Source of the DNA: JANSWY01 sp965267245
GTDB lineage: Bacteria > Bacteroidota > Bacteroidia > Cytophagales > Cyclobacteriaceae
Assembly: GCA_965267245.1 (NCBI GenBank)
Contig: OZ253939.1
Span: 4,774,001 to 4,838,000 of the forward strand
DNA: 64,000 nt
Direction of reading: 5' to 3'
Position 1 is the first letter of the stretch; each line of letters begins with the position of its first letter. Under the pieces are notes generated by a model, which made no database searches, was not told where the DNA came from, and saw nothing but the letters and a program-made list of their open reading frames with translations. This document shows positions 1 through 8,919 of the stretch, piece by piece. A program made the translations under genes and the position numbers.

Positions 1-1899
1 GGAGAAAAATTTCCAGGTAAACCAGCTAACAAAACTTCTTCTGGCAGCAATACCTCTGTTGAGTACTTCCTGAAATCGGCCCAATTCAGTAGGGGGTAGA
101 GAAGTTTCTGGACCATGTCCCTTGTAAGCCTGCATGATCGTTCTTTCAATATTGGATAGCCAGGCTGAGTCTCCTTCTTTATCACTTTCTACCACATGAA
201 TGAAGCTACTATATACTTTGGGATCAGACAGGATCTCCAGTAGTTCTAATAAATCGTCTTTCTTTTCATACAAATAACCAGCAGTCTCTAGGTCCACTTC
301 TGATTCAAGAAACTTTTTAAGTTTCTCACCCAGATTCTTTTGGTACAGAGGAATTTCTTCAATTAAGTCTTTTAGAATGCCAAATTCCGTGATACCGAAA
401 CTGGCAAAGGACTTGCGATTGGACCAGGGATGTGTTTCCTTATTGAGAAGTGAATTGTAATCAAAATAGTCTTCAAATTTTTTGACCGTCTCCGTAAGAC
501 CAGTAAAATCTATCTGCCTATACTCCTGTCTGAGATCAATAAAGTCAATATGAGGATTTGAAGTCAGGTAAAGTTCTTTGACTGATTTACCACATTCTGA
601 TTCGTCAAATAACGCGAATTTGAACTCTTCAAGCTCCTCCGTGAGTTGATCTATTTTCCTACTCGCCTGTTGGAATTTTCTTTCCAGTTGAATGGCATCA
701 AGTGTATTATTCTTTTGCTCATATTCATGTAGCCGATCAATTTGGGAAGCCACTTGTTCATAAATGGTCTTTCGGTCATTCTTGAAATCATGCATCAGTC
801 CAACAAACTCATGCAACTCCTGTTGTTGAAGTCTGTTATATACGACATCCAGTGCTGCTTTTTTTTGAGATACGAGCAGGATGTTTTTTCCTCTTGCAAT
901 AAAATCGGCAATGAGATTACAAATAAGCTGTGACTTTCCAGTTCCAGGAGGTCCTTGAACGATCACAGAGTGGCTGTTTTTTACAGCTTTTAGCGCATTT
1001 TCCTGATAGGCATCCAATTCAAATGGGGTGAACGTAAGCTCTTCTTTCACCTGCTTCACAAAAGAAAATGTAGGTGTCTCATTATTCTTGGATTCCTTAC
1101 TCAAGAATATTTCTTCAATACCAGAAAACTCATCATTTTCGAGCATATGTACGTAATCTGGTACAAGGTAAGAACCCGCTTGAGGGAAAATACCCAAAAC
1201 AGCCTCAGGGTATAATTTCAATTGTCCATCTGCTTCCTGTTCTTCTAATTCTGCTTTTTTGAAGTTCTGAAAACTATGTAATTCATCAATGAAATTTTCC
1301 TGGTTAAAATTGATTTCAACAGAACTGTCCTTAAGAAGTTCATATAATTCGGTTCTGAAAACAGTGCTATCGTGATCGAAATCATCGAATACTTTATCAA
1401 GTAATTCCTCGTCAGGTTTGGTTTGATTGAAATATGAATAAGCCAATAAGAAAGACTTGTTTAAGGTCAGGTTAACATTGGTTCTTAGTTTGATATGCCA
1501 ATTATTATCTTTCTGGATCAATTCTACCGGGAAAAATATCAATGGACATCTCACCAGGGTTCCTTCGTTGAATTTTCCTCTCACGAAAGGCCATCCAACA
1601 AATAGATCCTTGGCGCCTCTTTCTTCATAAATGAATTTTTCTATCCGGTCAATTTTCTTAAGTTTTCTACTAACCTGATTGACCTTGTCATCATGGGTAT
1701 CAATGTTTTTAGCAATAGGAAATGAGGCTTTACTACCTATTAAGTGCTTAATCACATCAAATGATGGCTGGTTCAGTGCAAAGTCCAGGTCATGAAGATC
1801 CATAAACTGATCTGAGATTAACCTCAGGAGCAAGAGGGACCTGTTGTTTCCAGATAAATTAGTAAGTCGCCTAAGATATGATTCCAGAATTTTTTGCAC
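1..1899 (-). CDS. DUF4011-type superfamily 1 DNA/RNA helicase (C-terminal part beyond window)
   Basis: The 633 visible codons start at GTG 1899, directly after an in-frame TAG. The N-terminus (YLRRLTNLSGNNRSLLLL) matches the DUF4011 domain that precedes a P-loop helicase core. Walker A GPPGTGKS lies near residues 316-323, followed by ARGKNILLVSQKKAALDVV, the usual first RecA-like strand of AAA_11/UvrD-type helicases. A long predicted coiled-coil or helical stretch follows to the window edge. Walker B and the second helicase lobe are not in the window. It lies 22 bases downstream of the helix-hairpin-helix gene on the same strand, so the two are probably co-transcribed. Family members are assigned roles in DNA repair or defence, but the visible half does not decide which. 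Confidence 0.85.
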   Translation of the reverse strand, partial: MQKILESYLRRLTNLSGNNRSLLLLRLISDQFMDLHDLDFALNQPSFDVIKHLIGSKASFPIAKNIDTHDDKVNQVSRKLKKIDRIEKFIYEERGAKDLFVGWPFVRGKFNEGTLVRCPLIFFPVELIQKDNNWHIKLRTNVNLTLNKSFLLAYSYFNQTKPDEELLDKVFDDFDHDSTVFRTELYELLKDSSVEINFNQENFIDELHSFQNFKKAELEEQEADGQLKLYPEAVLGIFPQAGSYLVPDYVHMLENDEFSGIEEIFLSKESKNNETPTFSFVKQVKEELTFTPFELDAYQENALKAVKNSHSVIVQGPPGTGKSQLICNLIADFIARGKNILLVSQKKAALDVVYNRLQQQELHEFVGLMHDFKNDRKTIYEQVASQIDRLHEYEQKNNTLDAIQLERKFQQASRKIDQLTEELEEFKFALFDESECGKSVKELYLTSNPHIDFIDLRQEYRQIDFTGLTETVKKFEDYFDYNSLLNKETHPWSNRKSFASFGITEFGILKDLIEEIPLYQKNLGEKLKKFLESEVDLETAGYLYEKKDDLLELLEILSDPKVYSSFIHVVESDKEGDSAWLSNIERTIMQAYKGHGPETSLPPTELGRFQEVLNRGIAARRSFVSWFTWKFFS

Positions 1900-1921
1900 G
1901 GTCTAAAGATATTGATATTCT

Positions 1922-2839
1922 CTAATCAATTTTAACGTAAGGGGCTATTTTGATTAACAAACTATCATTTAGGATTTTAATTGCTGATAGGCCATTCAAA
2001 TCTGCAAACTGACCATTTGAAGACCTGTAATTTACAATAGCCCGTGCGTGGTTATAATTTAAGTAGGGGTGATTGGCCAATGTTTTGATTGAATCTGAAT
2101 TTACCCTTAAAAATTTGTGAGGTCGGGATACAGTGAATTTTTCTGATATGTTCGCAATTGCATCTGCTTTTAATCCGTAAATTTCATTGAGTTGTTCTAA
2201 TGAATGAAAACCTCCCAGTTTATCACGGAATTTTATGATTCTAATAGATAAAACTTCACCGATACCATAAACACGTTTCAGTTCCTCAGCATTAGCCATG
2301 TTTAGATCAATTTTTGCAATGGGATTGGCCATGAGTGCAACTTGGGATTCTTCTTTTTCTGCCTCTATCTCCCTAGAGCTATTGTTTGATGGGATAGGCA
2401 GATCTATGTATGACCAAAGGTCAGTTACTTTGTTTTTGTCAATTCCATATATTTTAAGCAAGTCCTCTTTTTTTTGAAATTCAGCTCCGGCTTTGAGGTA
2501 TTTTGACCAGTTTGAGGCAACAGCTTTACTAAAACCTAAAGAAACTATCTCTTCATGGCTGACCTTATTGGGGTTAAATCTAAACTTTTGAATAGAAGTG
2601 GGTTGACTTATTGGCTCAATTGCCTCTTTTATTTCAATACTCGCCTTTACTTCATTTTTCCATTTTTCAAGCGCTTCATAATCAATAGCCTGAAAAGAGG
2701 ATTCTCGTAGATACTGGTTGTACCATTGCAATAAAAATATTGACAATAACATAATTGGTAGCAATAATAGAAGTCCATTCGCTTCTGATCGGGAAAACCC
2801 CAAATGGTTACGAATGTGTGCTAATATGATTTTTATCAT
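1922..2839 (-). CDS. Membrane-anchored helix-hairpin-helix (ComEA-like) protein
   Basis: 305 residues from ATG 2839. One membrane segment near residues 22-42 (GLLLLLPIMLLSIFLLQWYN) is followed by a polar linker and three helix-hairpin-helix units: about residues 65-120, 175-230 (IDLNMANAEELKRVYGIGE) and 240-300. This is the pattern of ComEA/T2SK-like proteins, in which the HhH motifs bind DNA or scaffold protein contacts. The protein is longer than single-repeat ComEA. It is divergent from hemA across a 147-base gap holding a palindrome. A role in DNA uptake is possible but not shown; such proteins are common and mostly uncharacterised in Bacteroidota. Confidence 0.85.
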   Translation of the reverse strand: MIKIILAHIRNHLGFSRSEANGLLLLLPIMLLSIFLLQWYNQYLRESSFQAIDYEALEKWKNEVKASIEIKEAIEPISQPTSIQKFRFNPNKVSHEEIVSLGFSKAVASNWSKYLKAGAEFQKKEDLLKIYGIDKNKVTDLWSYIDLPIPSNNSSREIEAEKEESQVALMANPIAKIDLNMANAEELKRVYGIGEVLSIRIIKFRDKLGGFHSLEQLNEIYGLKADAIANISEKFTVSRPHKFLRVNSDSIKTLANHPYLNYNHARAIVNYRSSNGQFADLNGLSAIKILNDSLLIKIAPYVKID

Positions 2840-2895
2840 ATCGGTCCGTAATCTGATGGTATGCCTAAATAATTGATCTTCAAAATGATATGCCT

Positions 2896-2914
2896 ATTTA
2901 GAATGATTCTAAAT
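2896..2914. promoter_or_regulatory. Fur/PerR-like 7-1-7 palindrome between hemA and the HhH gene
   Basis: ATTTAGAATGATTCTAAAT is a perfect inverted repeat with 9-base arms and one central base. Its core TTAGAATnATTCTAA has the 7-1-7 layout of Fur-family boxes and differs from the Bacillus PerR box TTATAATnATTATAA by one base per arm. It lies 73-91 bases upstream of the hemA start and 57-75 upstream of the divergent gene. Operator function is inferred from shape and position only. Confidence 0.45.
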
Positions 2915-2960
2915 TAGAATTTCAAGACGTTAATCATGAGGCCGTTTATCACTTCGAATT

Positions 2961-2984
2961 TATTTTTGTAGACCGATAAATTTG
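2961..2984 (+). promoter_or_regulatory. Candidate hemA promoter: two TAnnTTTG -7 boxes
   Basis: TATTTTTG at 2961-2968 and TAAATTTG at 2977-2984 both match the Bacteroidota -7 consensus TAnnTTTG. No -33 TTTG is present at the expected distance for either. The second box ends two bases before the start codon, so only the first would give a transcript containing the whole start codon. Confidence 0.35.
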
Positions 2985-2986
2985 AC

Positions 2987-4249
2987 ATGGAACAAACTTT
3001 TCGATCAGTACAACTTTCGTATAAAAATACACCGCTAACAGTTAGGGAGCAAGTGGCTTTCAATGAATCTTCTGCGAAGCAATTCATGAGAAGCTTGAAG
3101 GAGATTTTAGGTATTCCGGAAGCCATGGTATTATCTACCTGTAACCGGACTGAAATTTACTACACTGCAGAGACATCCCGATGCAAGGAAATTGTAACCC
3201 TAATTCAATCCACAAAACATCTGGATTATGATTTGGAAGGATACTTTCATGGGTTAGATGATCAAAAAGATGCAGTTGAGCACTTGTTTCGTGTAAGTAT
3301 TGGTTTAGAAGCTCAGGTAGTTGGAGATTTACAAATTTCTAATCAGGTAAAACAAGCTTACCAGTGGTGTGTGGATGAAGACATGGCGGGTCCATATCTT
3401 CATAGATTGATGCACACTATCTTCTTTACCAATAAGAAAGTGGTACAGGAAACTGAATTCCGTGATGGTGCTGCTTCAGTGGCATATGCAACAGTCTCAC
3501 TCATTAATGATTTAATTGGTGATTATCAGGAGCCCAAAGTTTTGGTAGCTGGAGTAGGTGAAATTGGAGAGGATGCAGCCAGAAACCTGAAAACCTATTC
3601 AAAGGCAGCTGTAACTATTACTAACAGAACTTTTTCTAAAGCTGAGGAATTGGCTTCAGAATTGGAGTTTGAAGTACTTCCTTATGAAGACTTCAGTGAT
3701 TGTTTTCATGAATTTGATGTGGTGATTAGCTCAATCAACGTTTCAGAACCTGTTATTACTAAGAAGAGTCTTCAAAACGTAGAAATTTTACGTCATAAAT
3801 TTTTCATAGATCTTTCAGTGCCAAGAAGTATTGCCCCGGATGTAGAGGAGCAGACTGGTATCCTTTTATACAATGTAGATGACATTCATGATAAAGCGAA
3901 TGCTGCATTGGAAAGAAGAAAGAAGGCTATTCCAGCCGTAGAAAAAATAATAAAAGACGCCATCCTTGAATTCAACACATGGGCCCAGGAGATGGAGGTA
4001 TCTCCCACCATCCAAAAGCTGAAAAATGCGTTGGAGGAAATCAGGAAAACAGAGTTGGCCCGTCATATGAAGAAAATCGCTCCTGAGCAGGAAGAAATTC
4101 TTGAGGTAGTTACCAAAGGTATGATGCAAAAAATAATCAAGTTACCAGTACTTCAACTTAAAGCTGCATGTAAGCGTGGTGAGGCTGAAACACTCATCGA
4201 TGTTTTAAATGACCTGTTCAACTTAGAGCAGCAAAGCATCAATAAGTGA
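2987..4249 (+). CDS. hemA: Glutamyl-tRNA reductase
   Basis: 420 residues, the normal family length. The enzyme reduces glutamyl-tRNA(Glu) to glutamate-1-semialdehyde with NADPH, the first committed step of C5-route heme synthesis, in the cytoplasm. The catalytic cysteine sits in STCNRTEIYY (Cys52). The NADPH Rossmann fold is seen at VLVAGVGEIGEDAARNL (about residues 185-201), followed by TNRTFSKAEELA. The C-terminal dimerisation helices (about 310-415) are present. It is the first gene of a probable two-gene unit with the WG-repeat gene 26 bases downstream. A Fur/PerR-like palindrome upstream suggests iron or peroxide control. No other hem genes are adjacent. Confidence 0.97.
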   Translation: MEQTFRSVQLSYKNTPLTVREQVAFNESSAKQFMRSLKEILGIPEAMVLSTCNRTEIYYTAETSRCKEIVTLIQSTKHLDYDLEGYFHGLDDQKDAVEHLFRVSIGLEAQVVGDLQISNQVKQAYQWCVDEDMAGPYLHRLMHTIFFTNKKVVQETEFRDGAASVAYATVSLINDLIGDYQEPKVLVAGVGEIGEDAARNLKTYSKAAVTITNRTFSKAEELASELEFEVLPYEDFSDCFHEFDVVISSINVSEPVITKKSLQNVEILRHKFFIDLSVPRSIAPDVEEQTGILLYNVDDIHDKANAALERRKKAIPAVEKIIKDAILEFNTWAQEMEVSPTIQKLKNALEEIRKTELARHMKKIAPEQEEILEVVTKGMMQKIIKLPVLQLKAACKRGEAETLIDVLNDLFNLEQQSINK

Positions 4250-4275
4250 TTCAATCAGTAAAATACGTTTACTAA

Positions 4276-6450
4276 ATGAGATACTGTTTTTGGATCATTC
4301 TATTCCTATATTCATTTTCGGTTTTTGCAGAGCAGGAATACGAGGTATACCAGGAAGAAGGACGCTATGGTATGAAGGACCCTAGCGGGGAAATCATAAT
4401 TCCGGCAGTATACGAAGCAATTGGATGGTCTGATGGGAATCAACGCCAATTTGACAATGTTGTAGGTTACAAAGAAAAAGGTCAATGGGGAATTATCTCA
4501 TTGAAAAACAAACTCATAACCGGGCCTGAGTATTACAGTTTAATCGTGCTGAATGATTTCCTGCTAGGTTCAAGAAAAGGTAAGTTTTCCAATCAATTAC
4601 TATATGGAGTTTTAAATACGAAAGGACAAGGAATTGTCAGTTTTCGGTACCAGTCGATCAGGAGCTGGAAAGACGGCAACTATGTTGTAAGAGAATGGGT
4701 GGATGGTTTATTAAAGGCCGGCATCATCTCCAGCACTGGAGAGACAATTGTTCCTATTCGTTATAAAGACCTTCAGATAGATCACAGAAATTACGTTAGG
4801 GTTCACACATTTGGAGTATATTTTGGCTTGTATGACCCAAACGGGATTCTTGTAGTTCCGGAGAGCTTTGAGAAACTTGAAATTAAGGGAGATAAAATCG
4901 AAGTGAGTCTTTCCGGTCAACTAGGCCTCTATGATTTTTCAGGCAAACAATTGCTTGAACCCAGGTATAAATCCATTGATGGAGAAACGGGTAAAGAATT
5001 TCCAAAGTGGGAGGTACGCAATGGATTGAATAACATCCTTCAAACATTTTATGCAGACTCTATTAGGGCTTTAGGTAATGAGAATTTTCTCCTTTTTAGA
5101 AATGGACATAAAACCATCTACCAAAAAGATTTTACTGAAAACCCGCAATTAGCTGAAAAGGAAATCATTGCAGTTTCTGATAGGTACATATTGCTCCATG
5201 GTCCAGATAAGTATGAAGTATACAGAAAAACAGGTAGTAGACTGCTTCCTGAAAGCTATGATTCAGCCATATTTGACGATGAATTTATTTATGTAAAAGA
5301 GTTTGATAAAAAGGACGCCTGGACCATTTACAATAAGTTTGGTACCAAAATCAGTGCCCGAAGATATTCTTCAGTTCGACCTCATCAGGAGAAAATAATT
5401 CCAGTGAAACTAGCGGGGTATTGGGGCTACATTGACGAAAATGGAAGCCCAGTAGTGAATTGTAAGTTCGATTCAGTCGGTGATTTTTATCTTGGAAGGG
5501 GTATTGTGAAATTTTTAGATACATGGGGGTTGATTGGCAAGAATGGAGATTGGAAAATTCTTCCTTATGAAAATTCTCTAAAAAGGGTATTTGACAGCAC
5601 CTACATGTCTCAGAAAGAAAGGCACATCAAACTTTTTGATCATTCAGGTAAATTAATGAATAGCATCACTGAGAGAATCCGGATCAAGGATTTTGGAATT
5701 CTGGTCGAAGAAGACAGTATTCACTTTGGTTTGCTAGGTAAAAGTGGAGAGAGATTGACATCAATTGCTTACAATAATATCAAACGCATACCTGCAACCG
5801 AGCTGGTAGAAGTAGAGATACAGGGAGCGAGGGGTGTCATCTGGGAAAATGGGAGGTTGGTATTACCCATGGATACCTTAAATAATGCTGTATTAGGTGC
5901 ATCTGAGGGATATATTGGAATAAAGAGAGATGGTAAGTTCGGTTTTGTTGACTATGAAGGCAGGTTAAGGATTTCAAACCGGTATGATTCAGCGGCCTTG
6001 TTTAGCAATAGTATGGCAGCCATTAAAATCAATGGAAATTGGGGATACATAGATAAACATGAGAACCTGGTGATTCAGCCAATATATGATGATGTGATGC
6101 CTTTCGCATCAGGGACCACCGCAGTTAGTTACCAGACAAAATGGGGGTTGATAAATGATGCAGGTGTAGTGATACAAAACTATCAATTTGATCATGTAGA
6201 GCGCACATCCTACAATAGTTATGTGATTAAAGTAAACGGTAAAACTGGTCTTGCAACAAAAGAAGGAAATGTAGTGGTGTTTCCGCGATATGATTATGTA
6301 AGAGATCTTGGAAATGGGAATGTAATTATTTCTTCAGGTGGTAAGTGGGGTGTTATTAGTACAAAGGGTGCTTATGTGATACCCAACTTGTATGATCAAC
6401 TGATATATGATGACGAAAACAATCTCTACTTCACAAGGAAAGGCGCTTAG
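4276..6450 (+). CDS. WG-repeat-containing secreted protein
   Basis: 724 residues with a signal peptide (MRYCFWIILFLYSFSVFAE). The rest is a string of WG repeats of roughly 45-60 residues with cores such as KGQWGIISLKNK, AGYWGYIDENG, NGNWGYIDKHEN and GGKWGVISTKGAYVIPNLYD. WG repeats are thought to form beta-rich, protein-binding scaffolds; no enzymatic role is known. It starts 26 bases after hemA and ends four bases into the convergent M16 gene. The export signal places it in the periplasm or outside. Function unknown. Confidence 0.85.
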   Translation: MRYCFWIILFLYSFSVFAEQEYEVYQEEGRYGMKDPSGEIIIPAVYEAIGWSDGNQRQFDNVVGYKEKGQWGIISLKNKLITGPEYYSLIVLNDFLLGSRKGKFSNQLLYGVLNTKGQGIVSFRYQSIRSWKDGNYVVREWVDGLLKAGIISSTGETIVPIRYKDLQIDHRNYVRVHTFGVYFGLYDPNGILVVPESFEKLEIKGDKIEVSLSGQLGLYDFSGKQLLEPRYKSIDGETGKEFPKWEVRNGLNNILQTFYADSIRALGNENFLLFRNGHKTIYQKDFTENPQLAEKEIIAVSDRYILLHGPDKYEVYRKTGSRLLPESYDSAIFDDEFIYVKEFDKKDAWTIYNKFGTKISARRYSSVRPHQEKIIPVKLAGYWGYIDENGSPVVNCKFDSVGDFYLGRGIVKFLDTWGLIGKNGDWKILPYENSLKRVFDSTYMSQKERHIKLFDHSGKLMNSITERIRIKDFGILVEEDSIHFGLLGKSGERLTSIAYNNIKRIPATELVEVEIQGARGVIWENGRLVLPMDTLNNAVLGASEGYIGIKRDGKFGFVDYEGRLRISNRYDSAALFSNSMAAIKINGNWGYIDKHENLVIQPIYDDVMPFASGTTAVSYQTKWGLINDAGVVIQNYQFDHVERTSYNSYVIKVNGKTGLATKEGNVVVFPRYDYVRDLGNGNVIISSGGKWGVISTKGAYVIPNLYDQLIYDDENNLYFTRKGA

Positions 6451-7712
6451 TAACCTCCTGCTACAACTTCCACAAACCCAGAATAGTCAAAGTATTTGTT
6501 AGCAGTATTCAGAATTTGATCAGGGGTAATTTCTTTCAATGTATCGAGGTACTCGTAATAATATGTGTAATCCAGACCGGCCAGTGTAACAGATTTGAAT
6601 TTTTCTGCTATACTAAATGGTGAGTCAAGGGTTGATAAAAACTGACCTGCAAAATAATTCTTGACATTTTCAAGCTCACTGATATCCATGGGCTCTGATT
6701 TCAACAGGTCAATTTCCTTGAGAATTTCTTTAATTGTTTCCTCTGTATACTCTCGCTTAACATCAGTGCTTATCACCATAAATGATGCTTCGGCTAGGTG
6801 GGCAACACTACTGTATATCCCATAAGTGTAACCTTTATCTTCCCTGATGTTTTTCATTAAGCGCGAGCCAAAATACCCTCCAAGTATATTATTGGTTATA
6901 TTAAATTGATGTATGTCAGGATGGTTTTTGGGGAACGTAGATTTTCCCAATCTAATAGAAGACTGGAGACTTTCAACACGTTCTACCGTGTGTCGACCAA
7001 CAGTTGAACTGATTATTCCAGGTTCAACCTGATTGTTTTTAACACTTAGTTTTGCAAGTTGTTGCTCGATAATATCACGTGTATCATCATCAATTTTACC
7101 GGTTGCTATCGCTATGGGCCGATTGAGAAATCTGTTCTGATAGAAATCAATTATTGTTTCTCTCTCAATTTTCTCAATATCCTTAATGGTCAAAATCTGG
7201 CCATAAGCATGCTGACTACCAAATAAATTTGCTCTAAACTGCTTACCTGCTAATACATTATTCTTTTTGTCATTGATTTCCAGGTCCTGAATCTTAATAC
7301 TTCGAGTCAGGTCAAATTCTTTTTCAGGAAAAACAGAATCTGTAAGTAACTCAATGACCAGTTCGAGTACTGGCTTTACAAATTTTGTAAGAGTGTAGAT
7401 TGAAACTGTTAAATGGTCAAACCCGGAACTGGCCTCAAGGAAAGCGCCATAAAAATCAAGTTTGTTTGCAATCTCAGTAGCGGATTTCGTAGATGTACCC
7501 TCCATGATCATTTTCGAGACCATGAAGGAAGCTCCCTGCATTGAATCATATTTTACACCTGATTCAAAAATTAAATCAAGCTTGATTACCTCCTGTTCGG
7601 CAATGTCAAAATAGTGCAAAACAACCCCATTATCCAGGCTTTTGGATTTAGGAATTGGAATATTGACATGAGGAATAGGTTTAGGTAATGGGGGAATTGA
7701 TCTATCGAGCAT
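6447..7712 (-). CDS. M16 (pitrilysin) family protein lacking the zinc motif
   Basis: 421 residues, the size of one M16B subunit (two homologous halves). The C-terminal half keeps the R/Y motif region (GSRLMKNIREDKGYTYGIYS). The HxxEH zinc-binding and catalytic motif expected in the N-terminal half is replaced by FMVSK at residues 63-67, just before MIMEGT. By family precedent this is the non-catalytic partner of a heterodimer. No catalytic partner gene is next to it. It has no signal peptide. It overlaps porV by 11 bases and so is the last gene of the porU-porV run. The replaced zinc motif is unambiguous; the partner is unknown. Confidence 0.9.
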   Translation of the reverse strand: MLDRSIPPLPKPIPHVNIPIPKSKSLDNGVVLHYFDIAEQEVIKLDLIFESGVKYDSMQGASFMVSKMIMEGTSTKSATEIANKLDFYGAFLEASSGFDHLTVSIYTLTKFVKPVLELVIELLTDSVFPEKEFDLTRSIKIQDLEINDKKNNVLAGKQFRANLFGSQHAYGQILTIKDIEKIERETIIDFYQNRFLNRPIAIATGKIDDDTRDIIEQQLAKLSVKNNQVEPGIISSTVGRHTVERVESLQSSIRLGKSTFPKNHPDIHQFNITNNILGGYFGSRLMKNIREDKGYTYGIYSSVAHLAEASFMVISTDVKREYTEETIKEILKEIDLLKSEPMDISELENVKNYFAGQFLSTLDSPFSIAEKFKSVTLAGLDYTYYYEYLDTLKEITPDQILNTANKYFDYSGFVEVVAGGY

Positions 7713-8889
7713 CCGCCGGTGAAGAAACTTCTGGTTTATTGAAATTAAACAACAAAGAAACTCTCAACGTGTCACCTAATGGGTCATTTTGATTTCGTGG
7801 AATTATATACGAGAAATCCACACCGAATACCTGATATCTAAACCCAAGACCTGCAGTAAGGAATTTTCTGTTTCCTTTATCAGCGCTCTCCAGGAAATAG
7901 CCTACTCTGGCAGCAAATATATCTCTGTACCAATACTCTGTACCGAAAGACAATGTTATTTCTTTCATTTCTTCGCCAAAACCATCTGGAGCATCTGCAA
8001 ATGAACCAAATACACCACCTAAAAGATTTCTATTTGGATCTTTTCCACGACCGGGAATGATGTTACCACTTCCATCTCTTACAGGAGGAGAAGGTACCAG
8101 AAGTTTGTTGGCATCAAATGCAAGTGTAATTGAGTTATATGGATCCAGGCTTGTTTTAAAAGCTGTTCCTAATCTTAAATTTCCTGGTAGGAAATCCTCA
8201 TTTTCTTCATTCGTATAAGTGATTTTTTGACCTATGTTAGAGATATGAGCACCAGCAGAAATATTTGAATTCTTACCACTAAATACAAGATCCCTAGTGT
8301 AGTAAACACCAAGGTCAACAGAAACACTAGTACCTGCTCTGGCATCAGGAGCACCTTGGAGGTTACTCGGGAGATTTGAAAAGATAAATCTACCAGTAAG
8401 TCCAATACCGAAATTCTCAGACAATTTTCTGGAGTATGTACCATCAAAGGCGAGCTCACTTGGACTTTCATTTCCTAAAGGCAAACCTTGAATATCTGTA
8501 AGTTGAATTTCACCAAGGTCAAAATATCGGAAAGTAAAAGCGGCAGTTTGAATTCTATCAATTTTGTAAAAACCACTCAAATAAGATACGGACATATCAT
8601 CCACAATATTGCCAAGCCAGGGCACATAAGAAGCACTAAATCCAAAATCTTCTTCGATAAAAGCGAGTTTACCATTATTCCAGTGTACAGAATTAGCATC
8701 AGGAGATGTTGCTACACCTAAATCTCCCATAGCGGCACCTCTGGAATCAGGTGCAAATGTTAAAAATGGAACAGCAGTAGTAATTACTCTATTTGTACTG
8801 TCGCTTCCAGTTACAAGCTGGGCATAAGTTTCAGGTGCGATGAAAATCGTTAGCAAAAATAGTCCAACAAATTGCTTTAAATAGGTCAT
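7702..8889 (-). CDS. porV: T9SS outer membrane protein PorV (LptO-like)
   Basis: 395 residues with signal peptide MTYLKQFVGLFLLTIFIAPETYAQ, then a FadL-like beta-barrel of alternating amphipathic strands. Recognisable PorV segments are PFLTFAPDSRGAAMGDLGVA near the N-terminus, SPDANSVHWNNGKLAF, and a C-terminal strand ending VSLLFNFN. PorV is the outer-membrane shuttle that collects T9SS cargo from the translocon and hands it to the sortase PorU. It starts 30 bases after porU, the arrangement found in many Bacteroidota, which supports both calls. Confidence 0.93.
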   Translation of the reverse strand: MTYLKQFVGLFLLTIFIAPETYAQLVTGSDSTNRVITTAVPFLTFAPDSRGAAMGDLGVATSPDANSVHWNNGKLAFIEEDFGFSASYVPWLGNIVDDMSVSYLSGFYKIDRIQTAAFTFRYFDLGEIQLTDIQGLPLGNESPSELAFDGTYSRKLSENFGIGLTGRFIFSNLPSNLQGAPDARAGTSVSVDLGVYYTRDLVFSGKNSNISAGAHISNIGQKITYTNEENEDFLPGNLRLGTAFKTSLDPYNSITLAFDANKLLVPSPPVRDGSGNIIPGRGKDPNRNLLGGVFGSFADAPDGFGEEMKEITLSFGTEYWYRDIFAARVGYFLESADKGNRKFLTAGLGFRYQVFGVDFSYIIPRNQNDPLGDTLRVSLLFNFNKPEVSSPADAR

Positions 8890-8919
8890 TTTTTTAGATT
8901 ATGAAGCGCAAAGATATAA

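Noticed and set aside
2914..3126. Minus-strand frame overlapping the hemA start
   Set aside because: It is antisense to a certain gene and its codon pattern follows hemA.
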